A DNA stretch of 64,000 bases from Knufia peltigerae (GCA_030247855.1 JAPDRN010000003.1:248001-312000), one strand, 5' to 3'; counted from the stretch's first letter, positions 1 to 11,273 are shown. Program-made: numbers and translations. The notes: a model not told the origin generated them from the letters alone.

Positions 1-490
1 CTCTTCTGGTTGCCATAGCTTTAGGTCATACATGTCGATGGTTCAGAAAGTCCCAGTCTCGGCTCACCATTCCTCAACCAGCAGTGTAGACGATCCAGGG
101 CCGGCAAGGCGCCTCCCATGGAAACAGCGGCGTCTTGATATACAATGGCCCTTCCCTCAGTTACCGAGGCTTACGAACCATGCAAAATGCTTGACCTCAC
201 TTTGCAACAATAGTCTGCCAGCCAGTCCTCCGCAAATCTGTGTCTTCTTTTCATTGTCACTCCTTCAAAACGTTCATAGTGTTGTGCTATCTGATCTGCC
301 TTCGAGTCGCGCCGCTGGTCGGTTCGAGACCACCTATCTTGCGTTCAACATCCTTTGAGCGCGCCGCCTGACCTGAAACACTCTTAAGATTCTGAACTCT
401 ATACCAGTCTCACATATGGATGGCATCGATTTTGAGCTCCTCGACATCAATGAATGGCATGATCGACATCTCTCTGCAGCCTTATAGACC
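1..490. other. Left edge, no gene seen
   Basis: Only short ORFs without recognisable domains are present. The stretch probably includes the promoter of the C2H2-like gene that follows. An RNA polymerase III B-box look-alike near 320-330 was examined and rejected. Confidence 0.4.
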
Positions 491-1462
491 ATGAGAAGGT
501 TCACCATGGAGCATGGACACGATTGCAATGGTCTGGACTTGCAATATACGCAGTATCATCATAATACGAGCATTGATTCGTGGCAGACGTCAGGACCGAA
601 TCTCGGGATCCCCCAGCTGAACATATCCAGCCAGCCTTTTCTTCCTGCAACCAGCCTCTCGGACGCCCTAATTCAGCATGATGAGATTCAACACCACCGT
701 GACGCTGTCTGCAACTACCTCCTGGTTCCGAAAGACTTATGGGCCGCCTTGTTCCAAACTCCAAGCGTGTCTCCGGCTCAGAAGGTTCTGAGTGATTATC
801 TCATACACATCTACGGACCTTTGCCCCCGGGGCTTTGGCACTGTCTCTTGTGCTTGAGGGGTAACCTCCAGTTCGACCAGCTGCAAGACGATCTGGTGGA
901 GAGGGTATCGGCTCTCCCTGCTTCACGACTACATTCAAGATCAGGATCTTCCACATCTCGGTTAGAACGAGGGTCCCCAGAGATGTCGCGTAACCTTGGA
1001 TCGTTCCACCCGACGCCCGGGCATAGCCCCAGCGATAGCAGTCCATGGCCGATGGTAGACCCCACTATCCAAACACAACCAGGCACTCCAATGCCACTTT
1101 CGATTGTACGAAGCCGCACAAACTCCAAAAGCCCATACTCGAAAGATAACCGGAAAGGAAGAGCTCCCCCAGGGCAGAGCTTTTACTGTCCTGTGCTAGA
1201 ATGCACACATTCCCCCTTCAGAAATACGGGAAACTATCTCATTCACTTAGATCGATTTCATCCTGATTATCCGAAGCACGACCCGTCTGAAGCGCTGAGA
1301 TGTGATCAGGCCCTTAGTGGCCCTGACGCTGAAGGAACCATGTCTAGTACCACCTTGGCGATTGATGAGGACACGTTCGAGTCTTCTGTTGCACCTGATG
1401 AAGGTCTTTCATTTGGACGTTTCCAAGAGACTCTTCAGTGGCCCAACTCACGAACACCGTAA
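491..1462 (+). CDS. C2H2-like zinc finger protein, function unknown
   Basis: A 323-residue single-exon reading frame. A second in-frame Met at 506 is an equally possible start. The N-terminal half has no family resemblance I can name; the middle is rich in Ser, Pro and Arg (about residues 150-235). Near residues 233-257 there is one finger of the form C-x4-C-x13-H-x4-H, which suggests a fungal C2H2-type DNA- or protein-binding finger. The C-terminus is acidic. It could be a regulator, but one finger is weak evidence. It lies 630 bp upstream of the deaminase-fold gene on the same strand. I do not recognise an orthologue. Confidence 0.55.
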   Translation: MRRFTMEHGHDCNGLDLQYTQYHHNTSIDSWQTSGPNLGIPQLNISSQPFLPATSLSDALIQHDEIQHHRDAVCNYLLVPKDLWAALFQTPSVSPAQKVLSDYLIHIYGPLPPGLWHCLLCLRGNLQFDQLQDDLVERVSALPASRLHSRSGSSTSRLERGSPEMSRNLGSFHPTPGHSPSDSSPWPMVDPTIQTQPGTPMPLSIVRSRTNSKSPYSKDNRKGRAPPGQSFYCPVLECTHSPFRNTGNYLIHLDRFHPDYPKHDPSEALRCDQALSGPDAEGTMSSTTLAIDEDTFESSVAPDEGLSFGRFQETLQWPNSRTP

Positions 1463-2092
1463 GACGACCACGGTGCTGCTTATACATCAGGAGATACTCG
1501 CAGACTCCCCAGGACTTGATACGTAAATCACACCATGAATGTTGACGTGGTTTGTCCCAGCTGAGATTCTACCTATAAAGCCCAATGATTTTGCCAGCGA
1601 TGGACGGGTGAGAGTTAGAAGGGCTGCCACGAACTTCAAAAGATTGATATGTGTATATGAACTGTTATCCCGGCGCGATATTCTTTTACTTGGTTGGATG
1701 TCTTTTATCGAACAGTTTGAGGAACGTGTGCTCATCCTAGGCTGGCATCAGAGGAGAATTTGCATGGCAGCTTGAATAGAAAGAATCAAGCAAAAGCGGT
1801 CTTAAATTTGTGAATCTAGAATAGCCTCACAAATCTTCTGCCGATCTTGGTTGAAAAGTGTTTGTACAAAACTGCGTTTCCTATGCGCCGCAACAACCGT
1901 AGTGTTACGGTTGGGCAGAAGGCCTTTCAAGTGATGTCAATGAAAAACGTGATTGCGGCTGCTTTCCATCTTAACTACGGCTCAAGAGACCAACTCCAGA
2001 TGAATTGCGGTAGGGAGTCCTTCCTCTGAAGGAATTTCACTCGCTCTCTGGGTGACCAGTATCCGGGGCTACCGATAACGTATCAATCTGGT
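1463..2092. other. Intergenic, no gene seen
   Basis: About 630 bp between two plus-strand genes. It holds only short ORFs and presumably contains the 3' end of the first gene and the promoter of the second. Confidence 0.4.
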
Positions 2093-3478
2093 ATGAATCC
2101 TCGTACTGCTGACATTCAACAGTCCATATGGAAAGACTTTTCGGAAGACACGTTTCGCAGCCATCTGGTGCTTCTCGAAGAGCGGACGAATGCAGTCCCG
2201 GTGGACTCTCAGTTGTTTCCAGTCGCCTCGCTTGCAGAAACACGGTCCGCTAGACACTATGGCTTGTCAATCAGAGATGAACAGACACTCGCAGATGCCT
2301 TTGCTTTCCTGGCTGCCGTGCAAGAAGGCGCTCAGAGTGTTGCTGCAGTTTGTCTAGAAGAACACATTCGTCAGCACACGCTCACTGTCCGCTTTGCTGC
2401 TGTAGACACCATTAGTTTGGACCTACAACAAGCTCTGCACACTGTCAGTATAATACTGGGTACCTCTGGCAGTCCTGACGACAGAGACCTTCGGTCCAAA
2501 GAGCTATTCCACTTTGTGGTAAGGCTTCATTTTAAGCGCATCCTAGGACGTCTTCGCTCTTCGAAATGGGAGAAGCCCAAGTATCTCTCCCGAACTCATA
2601 AAAAGTCTCTCTGGCAAGATTTTGACAACCTTACCCACCGGGTTCAATTTGTTTACACGAAGCGGGAGAAAGAACTAAGAGATGATGTCCAACATAATAT
2701 ACGTACACTTGCCGATACATATTCCATGTTCGAAAGTGTATCCGCAAAGTCGGTGGAAGAGTTCGAACTCCTTGTCCACCTGATTCAAGTCAGCTACGAT
2801 TTCTGCACATCTACAACCGCACGTGATTACGCTCGAAGGATGAGTAATGCCGGACAAACAAATCAGGTTCGCGCTGCGGTCAAGACTCTTCGACAGATTG
2901 AGAAGGTTGCTGCGTACTACCGTGTGCCGGCTACACTCGTACGCGTCTCGCACCGCTACCCTCAGTACTTCCGAGCGGAGGGGCTGCGTATGGAATACTT
3001 GGCTCCCTACGCAAGCGTTCCTACAAGTATTGGCTATGAAGACTGGGCGAGAACATGCCACGTTCATGCCGAGATCCAACTCGTGGTCTATTACGACATG
3101 CGCTCGTGTGATACTAACATGGTGGATGATCCGAACCATGATAGTGTCATGCCTCGGGTAATGGGCACGAGCAAATATCTATGCTACTTGTGTTATCTCT
3201 TTATCAAATTTCACTCTGGCTTCCCTGCTGCCAACACGCATGGCAGGCTGTACGATCAGTGGACAATACCCGATCTTGCCGAATATAGCCAAGAACAGCG
3301 TGAGAGATACAGGCAGGTCATCAAAAGCATGGACGAAGCGATTATGACACACGCATCGAAGCCACCTTGCTGGAGAGCAGAGCCAATGACGAGCAGAGAG
3401 AATTTGCTCAACAGTGTACAGGAAGAATCGGCAATCGTACTCTCTCAATCAGTACTTCGAGATACAGCCAGAAGATAG
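2093..3478 (+). CDS. Fungal OTT_1508-like deaminase-fold protein
   Basis: 461 residues in one exon. The C-terminal part carries the zinc-dependent deaminase signature: a His-Ala-Glu triad near residues 325-327 (H binds zinc, E is the proton shuttle) and a Cys-x2-Cys pair near residues 363-366. These are followed by an aromatic and glycine stretch (HGRLYDQW near residue 385) that I associate with the fungal OTT_1508_deam family. The N-terminal 300 residues are mostly helical and lineage specific. Members of this family are poorly characterised, and substrates are unknown (nucleotide, nucleic acid or other amine). The assignment rests on motif order and spacing. Confidence 0.7.
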   Translation: MNPRTADIQQSIWKDFSEDTFRSHLVLLEERTNAVPVDSQLFPVASLAETRSARHYGLSIRDEQTLADAFAFLAAVQEGAQSVAAVCLEEHIRQHTLTVRFAAVDTISLDLQQALHTVSIILGTSGSPDDRDLRSKELFHFVVRLHFKRILGRLRSSKWEKPKYLSRTHKKSLWQDFDNLTHRVQFVYTKREKELRDDVQHNIRTLADTYSMFESVSAKSVEEFELLVHLIQVSYDFCTSTTARDYARRMSNAGQTNQVRAAVKTLRQIEKVAAYYRVPATLVRVSHRYPQYFRAEGLRMEYLAPYASVPTSIGYEDWARTCHVHAEIQLVVYYDMRSCDTNMVDDPNHDSVMPRVMGTSKYLCYLCYLFIKFHSGFPAANTHGRLYDQWTIPDLAEYSQEQRERYRQVIKSMDEAIMTHASKPPCWRAEPMTSRENLLNSVQEESAIVLSQSVLRDTARR

Positions 3479-3955
3479 CCTCTTATACTTGCCATCGCTC
3501 CTAGACCCGTCTCGCTAACCGGTTACTTCAGTGCAGTCTTAGCAGATTAATTCCTATGGCCTGGAATTGGCTGTGCAGTGCGATGCAGTAATTAGTCACC
3601 AAAGATATGGTCATTCCGAGGCTTCAAACTAAGAATGCCGGTTGCCAACAATCTTTGGAGCAATGCTAGCCACCCTCCAAATACTGCACCTACAGTACAT
3701 AATTCTTCCGAGGTTGCCGATACCAGCGTCAGCCTCGTCGGCCTCGGCCTCAGTACACCTCGGCATTGGACAAAATCAATGCGGGGAGCATCAGCACTAC
3801 TTACAGTTGTCTCGCGGAGGGAGAAGATGAATTGATCAAACAATCCTTTGCGCAAACATCTTCGTGGTCGAATCTCCTTCTGTATCAATCATCATCGTGT
3901 TAATTGCAAACACGGCTTATTAGATCAGACAACTACAGACATTCCAAGCCCCCAA
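3479..3955. other. Intergenic, thiolase promoter region
   Basis: Contains no supported gene. It lies directly upstream of the thiolase start and shows no clear TATA box. Confidence 0.4.
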
Positions 3956-5617
3956 ATGTCTTCCTCAAATAACGCATACGTGCTCGGCGTTGGCCTCACA
4001 AAGTTCATCAAACCAAGACAACTCAGGACATATCCCGAACTGGGCTTCGAGGCCGGAACAAAGGCTCTTCTCGATGCACACATCACTTACGACGACGTAC
4101 AGACTGGTGTAGCGTGCTATTGCTATGGCGACACCACAAGTGGCCAACGGGTGTTCTACCAGTTCGGCATGACCAACATTCCCATCTACAATACCAACAA
4201 CGCCTGCGCGACTGGCAGTACTGGTCTACAACTCGCCAGGACTATGGTCAGAGGCGGCATCGTTGACGTTGTCATGGTGATTGGCTTCGAAACCATGAAG
4301 CCTGGTTCGATCAAGAGTGTTTGGGATGACCGTCCGAGTCCAATGGGCTTGGGCACCAAGATGATGGAGGACACCCGAGGCAGACACGATAGTCCTAGGA
4401 ACGCGCAATTCTTTGCAAATGCCGGAAGAGAGTACATGGAGAAGTAAGTTCCTGTTCTCCCTATATTCACAATTCTCCCGTATTGTCATGATTTGATGTC
4501 GACGACGAGAACCCTGGGCACGGCCTTTATCTACAGTACAAATACTGTTCTTCAAAAGAATCACTCACTGATTTTCGACTTTATAGGTACGGCGCTGAGG
4601 CACGCGATTTCGCTGAGATAGGCCGGATTTCACACGAGCACTCCTCCCGCAACCCATATGCCCAATTCAACCAGGTCTATTCTCTCGAAGATATTGAGAA
4701 GTCGCAGATGATTCATTACCCACTCACCAAATTACAATGTAGTCCTACGTCTGATGGCGCGGGCGCAGCAATTGTGAGTCTTGCTTTCTGTCGATCACAG
4801 TCATCATCTTCTCTACCAAAAAAATCCCACTCTCTGCCCTTCCCCTCCGCAACTGTGTCTCTCTGCAACGGCCGTAGTATGGCAGGTTACTAATAATACC
4901 AACCCCCTACAGATCGTGTCCCAACGTTTCCTCGACTCTCGACCCGAACTCAAGTCCCACGCGATCCTGATGGCCGGTCAATCTCTCATGACCGACTCGC
5001 CTGCCCTGTACTCCCGAGGGGCCATGGACCTCGTGGGCTTCGACATGACCAAGCGCGCGGCCAAGGCCGCCCTGGCCGAGGCCGGCGTGTCCCCTCGCGA
5101 CATCCGGGTCTGCGAGGTTCACGACTGCTTCTCGGCCAACGAACTCATCATCCTCGAAGGGTTGGGCTTCTGCGACCAAGGCCAGGCCCACAAGATGGTT
5201 CGCAGCGGGGACATCACCTACGGCGGCAAGGTCGTGGTCAACCCGTCCGGCGGGTTGATCAGCAAAGGTCACCCGCTCGGCGCGACAGGCCTGGCCCAGT
5301 GCGCCGAGCTCACGTGGCAGCTGCGGGGGTGGGCCAACAACGGCCGCCTGGTCAAGGACATCGACGTCGCCCTGCAGCACAACCTCGGCCTCGGCGGCGC
5401 CGTCGTCATCACCGTGTACAAGCGCGCCGACGGGCGGAAGAACACGGCCATCCGGCAGAGCGACGCCGAGATCGCCGAACTCTCCGGCCTGGGGTACAAC
5501 CCGGCCGTCGAGGCCAGGGGGGTCACCCGAGCCGAGGCCGACAAGGTCAGGAGCAAGACTGCCAGATGTGACTACGCCCTGGGCGAGACGGCAGAGAAGT
5601 TGCAGGCTAGATTGTGA
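3956..5617 (+). CDS. Peroxisomal SCP-x-type thiolase
   Basis: Three exons, 3956-4443, 4587-4773 and 4913-5617, join in frame to give 459 residues. Intron 1 has a GTAAGT donor; intron 2 has a GTGAGT donor and a TACTAAT branch site. The thiolase fold is shown by the nucleophilic Cys in NNACATGSTG, the VHDCFS block and the C-terminal GGLISKGHPLGATG block. The HNLGLGGAVV ending lacks the second Cys, as in sterol carrier protein x thiolases. Such enzymes cleave 3-oxoacyl-CoA, typically branched or sterol side-chain substrates. No SCP2 domain follows. The protein ends in Ala-Arg-Leu, a PTS1 variant, so a peroxisomal location is likely. Exon 3 is visibly GC-richer than the surroundings. Confidence 0.88.
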
Positions 5618-5856
5618 TTTTCGAGACGGGTGGAGTGCGTGTGTGTGAGTGTGGTTGACCGGCGTGCGCATTGAGAAAAAGGGAATAGGGGACGAAATTC
5701 GGAGTAGAAGAACAAGTGACTCTGGAAAGCGATTGAGTACATTGTCAATTGTGACACTTACTAGCCAGTGTGACTCAACCTCAAGATCAATAACAACATG
5801 AATATTATCATGACAGATCAAACCTACTACAAAAGTACTCCTTGTTGAACATATTC

Positions 5857-8136
5857 TCACTTCAAAATCTCATCTCTCTTGACGGCCAAAAAGGTCAAAC
5901 TCCAAAGCTGCCTGATGTCGCTCTCGGTGCCTGAACTCAACACGCCCAGTGGCGTCGTCACGAACCCCGTACTGTTGCTGTACGTCCAGCTCCAGACTTC
6001 ACCTTGCAATTGGGCCGAGTTGGCCTCGATGCTGTCCCAGAGTATGTTGTACGCTCGTTTGACGTTCCCATAAACACTCGTGTCGTTACACCACGAGGGG
6101 GTTGAGGCCATCATGGACGATGATGATGGCGACAGTGATGGCGCCGATCCGTTGTCACACCTACCCAATTGCCTCTCCAAACCCTTGGCCATCATGGAGA
6201 GTTGGAACGACCAGACGACCGTGCCGTGATAGGCGGCGTTGGTAAAGTTTGCGATCAGCACGTCGGAGCCGGACAGGGCCGGGTTGGCGACGACCATGCT
6301 CTGGGGAGTCATGAGGCCCGCCGGGAAGGAGCGCACGAGGCTGTTTGCCGTGGCGTTGATGAACCGCGTCTCTTGAGCTTGCTCAGCGGGTGTCGAAGGC
6401 GTCGAGTTGACAAAGAACAGACGAAATGCCGAGTCGCTGTGCATGACATCAACAGAAGATAGATGGTTGTTACCGTCCAGCGAGATTGCGTAGTTTGTGA
6501 CATTACCCGACGCGGGGAGTGACGAGGCGTTCGTGGGTCCGTTGTAGAAAGTCGACGTGTTGACAAAGCGTTGCAGCCTGGAGCGAGCGACGGATGCCGT
6601 GGTGTTGAACTCGAAGAAATGGAGCGTCTGCTCTTCCCATATTCGAGCACGGCTGTCCGCCAGAGTACGCCACGCGGTGACGTTGGCACGAGTGTTGTTG
6701 GGGAAGACGCCCGGCGTGCGCGCGAGTTGGCCTATGGCTCGGAGAGCGGCGGGGACGAGGGCCGTGTTGACGTCGAAAGGGATGCGGCCGCCGCCGATAC
6801 CGTAGGTCGAGTCGCGCCACTGGCCGACCAGCTGGTCGGACTTGAGGTGGATCAGATTGGCTTGGGTCTGGTTTTTGGCGAACGCGGCCGTCTGGTTCAT
6901 GATCTTTTCGGCGTTGATGAGCGTCAGGTTGGCGTAGGTCAGATTGCGGTTTTGTACATCAACAGAACCGGCATTGCGTTGTAGGAGAGCCGAGATTCGC
7001 GAAGGGCTGTGGTTGAAATACTGAGCCATCAGCACTGGCAAGTAGTAGTCCGTGTCGATCATGGGATAGGTGAAGCCCGGTGCAGTGCTGGTGATGTTGT
7101 CTTGGAGATTCAGGTACGTCGCGTAGTCACCAATCGTCTCCTCGTGGCAGACGGATCCATCCGTGCGGTTGATGCGTTCCAGGACGGCGCCGATCACTGC
7201 CTCTGTGGCCGACCCGTTACCTTGACTCAAGACCGGTTCTAGGAGGAGCGCACTGATCATGCTGTCTCGGCCAAAATAGGTCAAAAACCTCCACGCTCCA
7301 GCGAGCAGCTTCTCCGAGTACGACAGAAAGGAAAGAGAGGTGGTTTGGTCCGGCTGTTGCTGGATCAGGTTCTGCGACGCGGAATTGAGAACTCGACCCG
7401 GTGCCAGTTGAGTCAACTGGGGATAGTTGAAGCTTGCCGAGAAGCTGTAGAACCCAGGTCCGAAATTGAGGGTTTTGTTCTGCTGGTGGATGGTGATGTT
7501 GGTGCCCGAATTTTGATATGGGACCAAAGTAAAGGTCGAGACAGTGACATTGTCGAGCCAGAGTCGAGAAAGTGTTGCTCCTGTCCCATTGGTTTTGGTT
7601 GCATTGACAGCATCCTGTATGATGGGACGGAGAAGGCTTGGACCTTCTGTGAAATCTCGAATCGTACGGATGCTTCCCAATATTGGAATGGTCAACGTCG
7701 CGGAGCTGTTGAAGGAGATAACACCTTCAATGCCGACGTAAGGGTACTTGGCGCCATCATTCTCTTTGTACACTGGTCCCAACGGGCTCCCCAAGGTAGA
7801 GTTGACCAGTTCAATACCCAGAGAGCCATTCCGACCATTTTGAGGTTGAAAGTAAGTACAGATTCCACTGTTCCCAGCTGGCCACGCCACAATGAGTCGA
7901 GGTCCGATGATTGACAGATTCGAGTCCGGTAGTGGGCTGGTCACGACGACCTGGGAGTCACTATGGCAATCGGAATAAAAGTAATTCTCATAAGGTGGAT
8001 CACTGAGATGTTGAGTTACAGCCCGACACGAGCCTGAGCTTTGAGCCAAAGCATCGTGAAACCAAAAGGCAAAGAGTGCGATAGAAAGGGCAAGCATGGC
8101 GGGCAGGAGTCTGTTCTGTAGCAGATGTTGCAACAT
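5857..8136 (-). CDS. Secreted six-hairpin glycosidase-like protein
   Basis: 759 residues, intronless, convergent with the thiolase (240 bp between stops). The N-terminus has a hydrophobic signal segment ending in an Ala-x-Ala type site near residue 32. Many N-x-S/T sequons indicate a heavily glycosylated extracellular protein. The blocks FGRDS (about 288-292) and DGSVCHEETIGDYA (about 326-339) resemble the alpha/alpha toroid of six-hairpin glycosidases, including secreted proteins often labelled glycogen debranching enzyme-like. Acidic residues in these blocks could be catalytic, but I cannot name the substrate or the GH family. The toroid assignment is inference from motif style; secretion is well supported. 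Confidence 0.7.
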   Translation of the reverse strand: MLQHLLQNRLLPAMLALSIALFAFWFHDALAQSSGSCRAVTQHLSDPPYENYFYSDCHSDSQVVVTSPLPDSNLSIIGPRLIVAWPAGNSGICTYFQPQNGRNGSLGIELVNSTLGSPLGPVYKENDGAKYPYVGIEGVISFNSSATLTIPILGSIRTIRDFTEGPSLLRPIIQDAVNATKTNGTGATLSRLWLDNVTVSTFTLVPYQNSGTNITIHQQNKTLNFGPGFYSFSASFNYPQLTQLAPGRVLNSASQNLIQQQPDQTTSLSFLSYSEKLLAGAWRFLTYFGRDSMISALLLEPVLSQGNGSATEAVIGAVLERINRTDGSVCHEETIGDYATYLNLQDNITSTAPGFTYPMIDTDYYLPVLMAQYFNHSPSRISALLQRNAGSVDVQNRNLTYANLTLINAEKIMNQTAAFAKNQTQANLIHLKSDQLVGQWRDSTYGIGGGRIPFDVNTALVPAALRAIGQLARTPGVFPNNTRANVTAWRTLADSRARIWEEQTLHFFEFNTTASVARSRLQRFVNTSTFYNGPTNASSLPASGNVTNYAISLDGNNHLSSVDVMHSDSAFRLFFVNSTPSTPAEQAQETRFINATANSLVRSFPAGLMTPQSMVVANPALSGSDVLIANFTNAAYHGTVVWSFQLSMMAKGLERQLGRCDNGSAPSLSPSSSSMMASTPSWCNDTSVYGNVKRAYNILWDSIEANSAQLQGEVWSWTYSNSTGFVTTPLGVLSSGTESDIRQLWSLTFLAVKRDEILK

Positions 8137-8617
8137 CCACGGGAAACAAGAGGCTCACCTGGAGGGAGTTGAGAGTTTTATTATACCTTCATGAGTGTAT
8201 TGAACTAGTGATTAGTCGTGGTGGTCATCGGCACCTGGGGATGAGACGACAGGCTCTTTTCCGGCCAGGACGATCAGATCGACATGACATCAATGGCGCA
8301 CGAGGCTCGACTGTAACGTGGAGGAGGCGATGTCTAGAGAGACTTGTACCAGAAGAGAATCAGTAAGCGAGAAATACTGTATTGTCGAGCTCGGATCTGG
8401 AGTCAAAGCGCGTAAGATGCGGGGGGAATGTCCCATCCTGGTATTATACTCGACCGTATGTTACTGTGAGGGATAGAGATCACTTGCCCACCTGGATATC
8501 TTCCGCTTTCCGAAACTCCATCCTCCGTCGGTGCGTACTTGCTGAAGAAACACTACGAGCAGTTTTTACACAGTGCTAAGCTCGCCGAATGCCATAGCCC
8601 TGAAGAAGGCTACTGAT
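8137..8617. other. Divergent promoter between glycosidase and regulator
   Basis: About 480 bp shared upstream region of the secreted glycosidase-like gene (minus) and the first Zn2Cys6 regulator (plus). No convincing operator was seen. Confidence 0.4.
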
Positions 8618-11074
8618 ATGATTTTGCCTGCTATGGCGCCCTCTGAACCCCCGGCAAAGCGTATGCGGCTCTCGTGCGAACCATGTCGGTGAGCAAGCCC
8701 GTTCTTCCGTGTATGTTCCGTGTTCAGCATGCTTACCTTCCCTGACAGCCGCAAAAAGCAAAGGTGTACATCAGAAAGACCGGTATGCTCTCACTGTGAG
8801 AGACTGAACCAACAGTGTTGGTATGAATCAGCTACGGAGCGAAATGCGTCGACTCCGCTGCGGTCGACTCGTACGAGCACATCTCTAGACCGAACTGTGG
8901 ACCAACAACCGTCTCAGGAGGAAAACAGCACTGTATGCGAGCACTAAGACTCTCAAATCCGGGTTGCCTTCATTGGGATTATTGCTGAGTGGAGATTTCA
9001 GGTTGAACGACTGAGGGTTCTCGAGATGCAAATGAGGGAGATGCAAAATTCTTTGAGGTTTGTTTTGCCCTGTAACAGGAAGCGTGAAGAGTGTCCAACT
9101 GAGAATATGCTGAAGCCATCGGAGTATAACACCAGATACTCAGCTCGCGCTGCCAAACAACCTTAATGCTTCCCCGGCCAGGAGCCATGCAGTGCAGACT
9201 TCAGCATCCGCGGGGACCATAGCCAGGTATCCAGGACTCTGCCAATGTACAGAGCAACTCTGACCAGTTACAGAGTACCATCGTGGGACATTGTGACACT
9301 CCTTGTCGATCAATTTCTCCGTTATTGCAACTATCAACCCTTGCCACTATTCTCCCCTCCACATCTGCGCGCCACTCTCAGGAGCCGTGACGATGAGCTG
9401 TTGCTAGCGATCCTCGCCCTATCTGTGCGGTTTTCATACACCACCGATACAAATTTCGATACGAAGGCGTCCGAGTATGCCTCCTCCAGTCGCAGTTTAG
9501 TGATGACACGCCTTTCCCAAGGACCCGTGGAACTCTCGACAATTCAAACGCTTTGCATACTAAGCCTTCTCGAATTTAACAGTAAGGCCCCCGTAATACA
9601 GGACTATTCGACCACTAATTTGGGATAATAGATAGTAATACACACCTTGCCAGCGTTTACAGCTCTCTGGCCCTAGATCTTGTACTTTCTGCTGGGTTGT
9701 CTTCAGAAAATTCGAGAGTGCAGCAAACCGAAGACTACCAAGAAAGACGTCGTTGCTATTGGAGCGTGGTGCTCCTCAAGAACCTATATGGGTCACCGAG
9801 TGGTTTATTCTCGATGTTGCAGGACGACAAAACTCCGAAGCCTTTTGAAAGTCCGGAAGCACCGTTGGGAACCAGTTCCGCTATCAGGGACGCTTCGTTG
9901 GAACAACCCGAAGGCGTTACAAGCGACGAAGAGGCAAAAGATTTAGGCATATTTATGTATGCAATACAATTGAGTGAAATATGGCGAAAGACGGCGCGAT
10001 GGGCCCACCGGCGTGGCAAACCAGGCGGCTCCTTGCCCAGCTGGTCGTCACAGTCCGAGTATGCACAGATCATGGCTCACTTGATGGAATACGAGAGCAA
10101 ATTTCCTTGGAAATATCGTTTTCGCCCAGCTCGATACTCGGAACACGAACCTGCACAGTTGGAACAACACAGGGACTTTTGGGTGACCTGGTTTCTTCTA
10201 CAGATGATGTACCACTCTATCCTTTGTCTGCTCAATCACCCACTTGTCATGTCCCTCGCACTCCGCAATTTCAGAATGACGCAAGTACCAGAAGTCTTCT
10301 TACAGCACACCGCGTATCTCACGACAAACCATACACATTGGATCGTCCATTTATTGGATTTGTCAAAGCAGAAGCAGTTCAATCTGTATGATCCGGCTCT
10401 AGCTCCCCTTGTAGCGATCACAGCTACAATATATCTCCAGCAAAGCTTTTCTGAGGATCCAGGAGTGCGAGCAAAGAAACAGGAATGCTTTCGGAAATGT
10501 GTTTCTTTCATTCAAGACCTTGGGGCCTTCTGGCCATACTCGAAAGCAATTGTAAGGACTATATGACCTAGATTCCCGCAGACTAGCATCTAACCAGTGT
10601 CAGGCGGAGAAATTGGAACAATTCGAAAGAGTGGTCTCGACTTCCTTTCATGACTCGGTAGGGCGAAGTGAAGCTGACCGTCGAGTATTCATTGACCTCA
10701 GCTTGTTCTGGGATATCATTGAATCTTCATTTACGAGCGAGCTCCCTCGCGCCGCAGATTCTTATTTTGGAACGTCATTGACGGTGCATCGGCAACCATT
10801 GAACACCGCTACTTTTTTCCGCAGCCAATTCCTGCCCGAGCCTACCCATATAAACGAGAATGGTATGGCTTCTGGGGGAGTCGGAGAGCCCTTCGCAGGA
10901 AGCTCAGCGCCGCAACTATCACCGCCATCGAACAATGTGGTGCCAGGAATATCAGTCGTTGACCAAGTGGATCCCTTTCACGAAGGTGCCATCCTAGCAG
11001 AGAGTTACTTCGCACAGGGAGATGACTTTGTTGGGAGTATGGACGACTGGTGGTTCCAGGGCAGGTCGATCTGA
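8618..11074 (+). CDS. Zn(II)2Cys6 fungal transcription factor 1
   Basis: Probable exons are 8618-8688, 8749-8932, 9002-9057, 9205-9581, 9632-10551 and 10604-11074, giving about 692 residues. The binuclear zinc cluster C-x2-C-x6-C-x6-C-x2-C-x6-C is split by intron 1. A short leucine-rich coiled-coil linker (exon 3) follows, then a long helical fungal_trans-type region with the PLPLFSP block, then an acidic C-terminus. An in-frame TAA at 9164-9166 must lie in an intron. I place that intron at 9058-9204; a 9084-9197 intron is an alternative. The gene lies 271 bp upstream of indoleamine dioxygenase on the same strand and is a plausible local regulator. Boundaries of exons 3 and 4 are the least certain. 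Confidence 0.78.
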
Positions 11075-11121
11075 AATTGTCAACTGATTACATGTGGAGT
11101 TGTCGTTGTCGAAGCTCCGAG

Positions 11122-11130
11122 CGGATTCCG
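11122..11130. promoter_or_regulatory. CGG-N3-CCG inverted triplet upstream of dioxygenase
   Basis: CGGATTCCG lies about 216 bp before the dioxygenase start. Inverted CGG triplets are the usual half-sites of Zn2Cys6 dimers, and two such regulators flank this gene. Binding is inference; a 3-bp spacing is uncommon but possible. Confidence 0.35.
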
Positions 11131-11266
11131 GAGGTCCAAAGTCCGCCTCCGACGGCATGTATCAACCGAGCGCAATACAACCTCTCTCCCGCCGGACATC
11201 ACACCAGTCTACAGCTGAGCGTGCGCCGGAACATCCGCTCGTGCTTTGATCGAGGCCCTCAAGCAA

Positions 11267-11273
11267 TATAAAA
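11267..11273 (+). promoter_or_regulatory. TATA box of the dioxygenase gene
   Basis: TATAAAA lies 73 bp upstream of the start codon, a normal distance for a regulated fungal promoter. Confidence 0.5.

Noticed and set aside
320..330. GGTTCGAGACC, a match to the tRNA B-box
   Set aside because: No A-box or cloverleaf can be formed with the upstream 50-60 bp.
5771..5777. TGACTCA element
   Set aside because: Lies between two convergent 3' ends, so it is unlikely to act as a promoter site.
4907..5860. 317-codon minus-strand ORF
   Set aside because: Antisense shadow of the GC-rich third thiolase exon; no domain.
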